Source: Corylus avellana (Eukaryota > Streptophyta > Magnoliopsida > Fagales > Betulaceae). From it: a stretch of DNA of 64,000 nucleotides. The stretch covers positions 31,242,095 to 31,306,094 of the forward strand of contig NC_081544.1 of assembly GCF_901000735.1 (NCBI RefSeq), read 5' to 3'. This document shows, one piece after another, positions 62,897 through 64,000 of this stretch. A program made the translations under genes and the position numbers. The notes beneath the pieces were generated by a model, which saw only the letters and a list, made by a program, of their open reading frames with translations, was not told the origin of the DNA and searched no databases. Positions within the stretch are counted from its first letter, which is position 1; each line of letters opens with the position of its first letter.

Positions 62897-64000
62897 CTGA
62901 GAAAAAGATAAAATATACTCAAAAAGAATTTCCAAGTATCAAGCACAAAGAAATTATCACCAAAAGTCACAGTACTGAGATTAAAATAGTGGCAATAATC
63001 ACCAAGGAACCTATCACTTTGCAACAGTTAAAAAATATTAAGTAAAAAAGAATAAGAATACCAACAGTAGAGTAAAAGTTGAGATAGATGCAAATCATTC
63101 AGTATTTCAGTGGAACAAAAGTGGGATCGAGTATTAGATACATTTAATAAAATGCGGCTTTTGAAAAAACAGATCACTTTTTCCAATATGGGACGGTTAC
63201 ACTAATAATATTTCTTTATCAATTTACCGATACTGTCATTGACTTAAATGTCAGCTTTTGTTAGGAAGATAACAGTCACCATTAAAAAAAGTAATAATAG
63301 TAAAATAAATAAATAAAACTTTTTCCACTACAGCCTCAAGTGGCAAAGAGCCGACATCTAGGTGCCAAACATTCCTATCAATGTGAGCTCTTGGGGAAGA
63401 TCAATCTGTTATCCCTAGAGTAACTTTTATAACAACAGCCCTTCAACTCAGAACCGTCAGATCACTAAGGCTAACTTTCATCCCTACTCAATGGATGGGT
63501 CTTGTATTCAAGCTCCCTTCTGCCTTTGCACTCAAGGGCCAATCCCCGCCCTAACTTTGAGGAAACCTTTGCACATCTCCGTTACCTTTTGGGAGACCTA
63601 GGCCCCATAGAAATTTTCTACCCAGGACAACCCCGTAGCCCGTAGATCCTGACACAAGGTTAAAATTCTAGCTCTTCCAAAATGGTATCTCATTGGGGGC
63701 GAGGCCTTTTTCGCCCTCCACCTAAGTTGGATAGGAAAGGCCCAAAGCCAATCTCAAGGAACATTGAAGCTTCATAGAGTCTTTCTGTTCAGGTGCAGGT
63801 AGTTCGTATCTTCACAAACATGTCTATTTCATCGAGTCTCTCTCTAAGAGAGTGCTTAGATCTTTACGCCTTTCGTGCGGATTGAAACTTACTCAACAAG
63901 GAATTTAACTACCTTTGGTTCTGTACACCTAGTGGAAGAAAAGAATTGAATTTTCACCACCTTCCAACTTTTACTAAATAAAGAGAGAATTTCTTTTTTC
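62897..64000. other. Upstream intron of the kinase gene (right edge)
   Basis: No kinase exon was recognised. This is presumably one long intron, containing the plastid-derived segment described separately. Confidence 0.45.
63327..63922 (-). pseudogene. Nuclear plastid DNA: fragment of 23S rRNA
   Basis: On the minus strand about 600 bp match the 3' third of plastid 23S rRNA: GCACGAAAGGCGTAA, GTGAAGATACGAACTACCTG, AGAAAGACTCTATGAAGCTT, CCCAAAAGGTAACGGAG, AAAAGTTACTCTAGGGATAA and CTTCCCCAAGAGCTCACAT. Most differences from the remembered plastid sequence are C to T or G to A, as expected from methylation-driven decay after transfer to the nucleus. Small deletions occur, for example after AAAGGCCTCG. 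It is a fragment in an intron, not a working rRNA gene. Confidence 0.93.

Noticed and set aside
63327..63922. Functional 23S rRNA gene
   Set aside because: Only a fragment, with many transitions and deletions, and placed in a nuclear intron.

Overview
The window is nuclear DNA of a dicot plant. The evidence is interrupted genes with GT-AG introns, AT-rich intergenic DNA full of microsatellites, MITEs and retroelement pieces, and plant-specific proteins: a fused HPPK-DHPS, the plastid fructokinase-like protein FLN2, LAC14/15-type laccases and an SIK1-type kinase. The large introns, the tandem laccases and the dispersed GGGTGGCC-type palindromes suggest a woody rosid. The species cannot be fixed from sequence alone. 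All gene models below were built by hand from splice sites, reading phase and remembered protein families. No search was run.

Layout, left half (1-28.6 kb): the 3' end of a tail-anchored protein gene (+); an RRM protein like Arabidopsis ATE1 (+, 2 exons); HPPK-DHPS of folate synthesis (-, 2 exons); FLN2 (+, 5 exons, with a short upstream ORF); 6-phosphogluconolactonase (-, 3 coding exons plus a leader exon); a quiet 6 kb; and a RimP-like protein (-, 5 exons). The 3.6 kb first intron of the RimP-like gene holds nested transposons and a captured thioredoxin fragment. From memory, the order HPPK-DHPS, FLN2, RimP-like, SIK1 matches Arabidopsis At1g69190-69200-69210-69220, and the RRM gene and lactonase match At1g13690-13700. 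The window would then keep together a block that Arabidopsis split between two duplicated segments.

Middle (28.6-52.9 kb): accessory DNA. A non-LTR retroelement with a 12-bp target duplication sits about 100 bp upstream of the RimP-like start codon. It is followed by a foldback element, a broken FAR1-related gene, a complete laccase (+), a truncated and frameshifted laccase (+), a nest of transposon pieces, G-box-bearing repeats and a second complete laccase (+). About 1 kb near 30 kb is repeated near 51 kb, and the second copy contains a 100-N assembly gap.

Right (52.9-64 kb): twelve 3' exons of an SIK1-type Ste20/Hippo-like kinase (-), from the activation segment to the stop codon. The 5' half lies outside the window. 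Its introns hold a LINE fragment and a PIF/Harbinger-type MITE. The last 0.7 kb holds a decayed nuclear copy of plastid 23S rRNA.

The genes share no single pathway. Several products act in or for organelles (HPPK-DHPS, FLN2, probably the RimP-like protein), the laccases are secreted cell-wall oxidases, and SIK1 is a signalling kinase. I found no previously undescribed biological system. The points most worth a second look are the conserved gene block, the FLN2 upstream ORF, the gene-fragment-carrying element, the retroelement in the RimP-like promoter and the laccase array with its repeated upstream modules.
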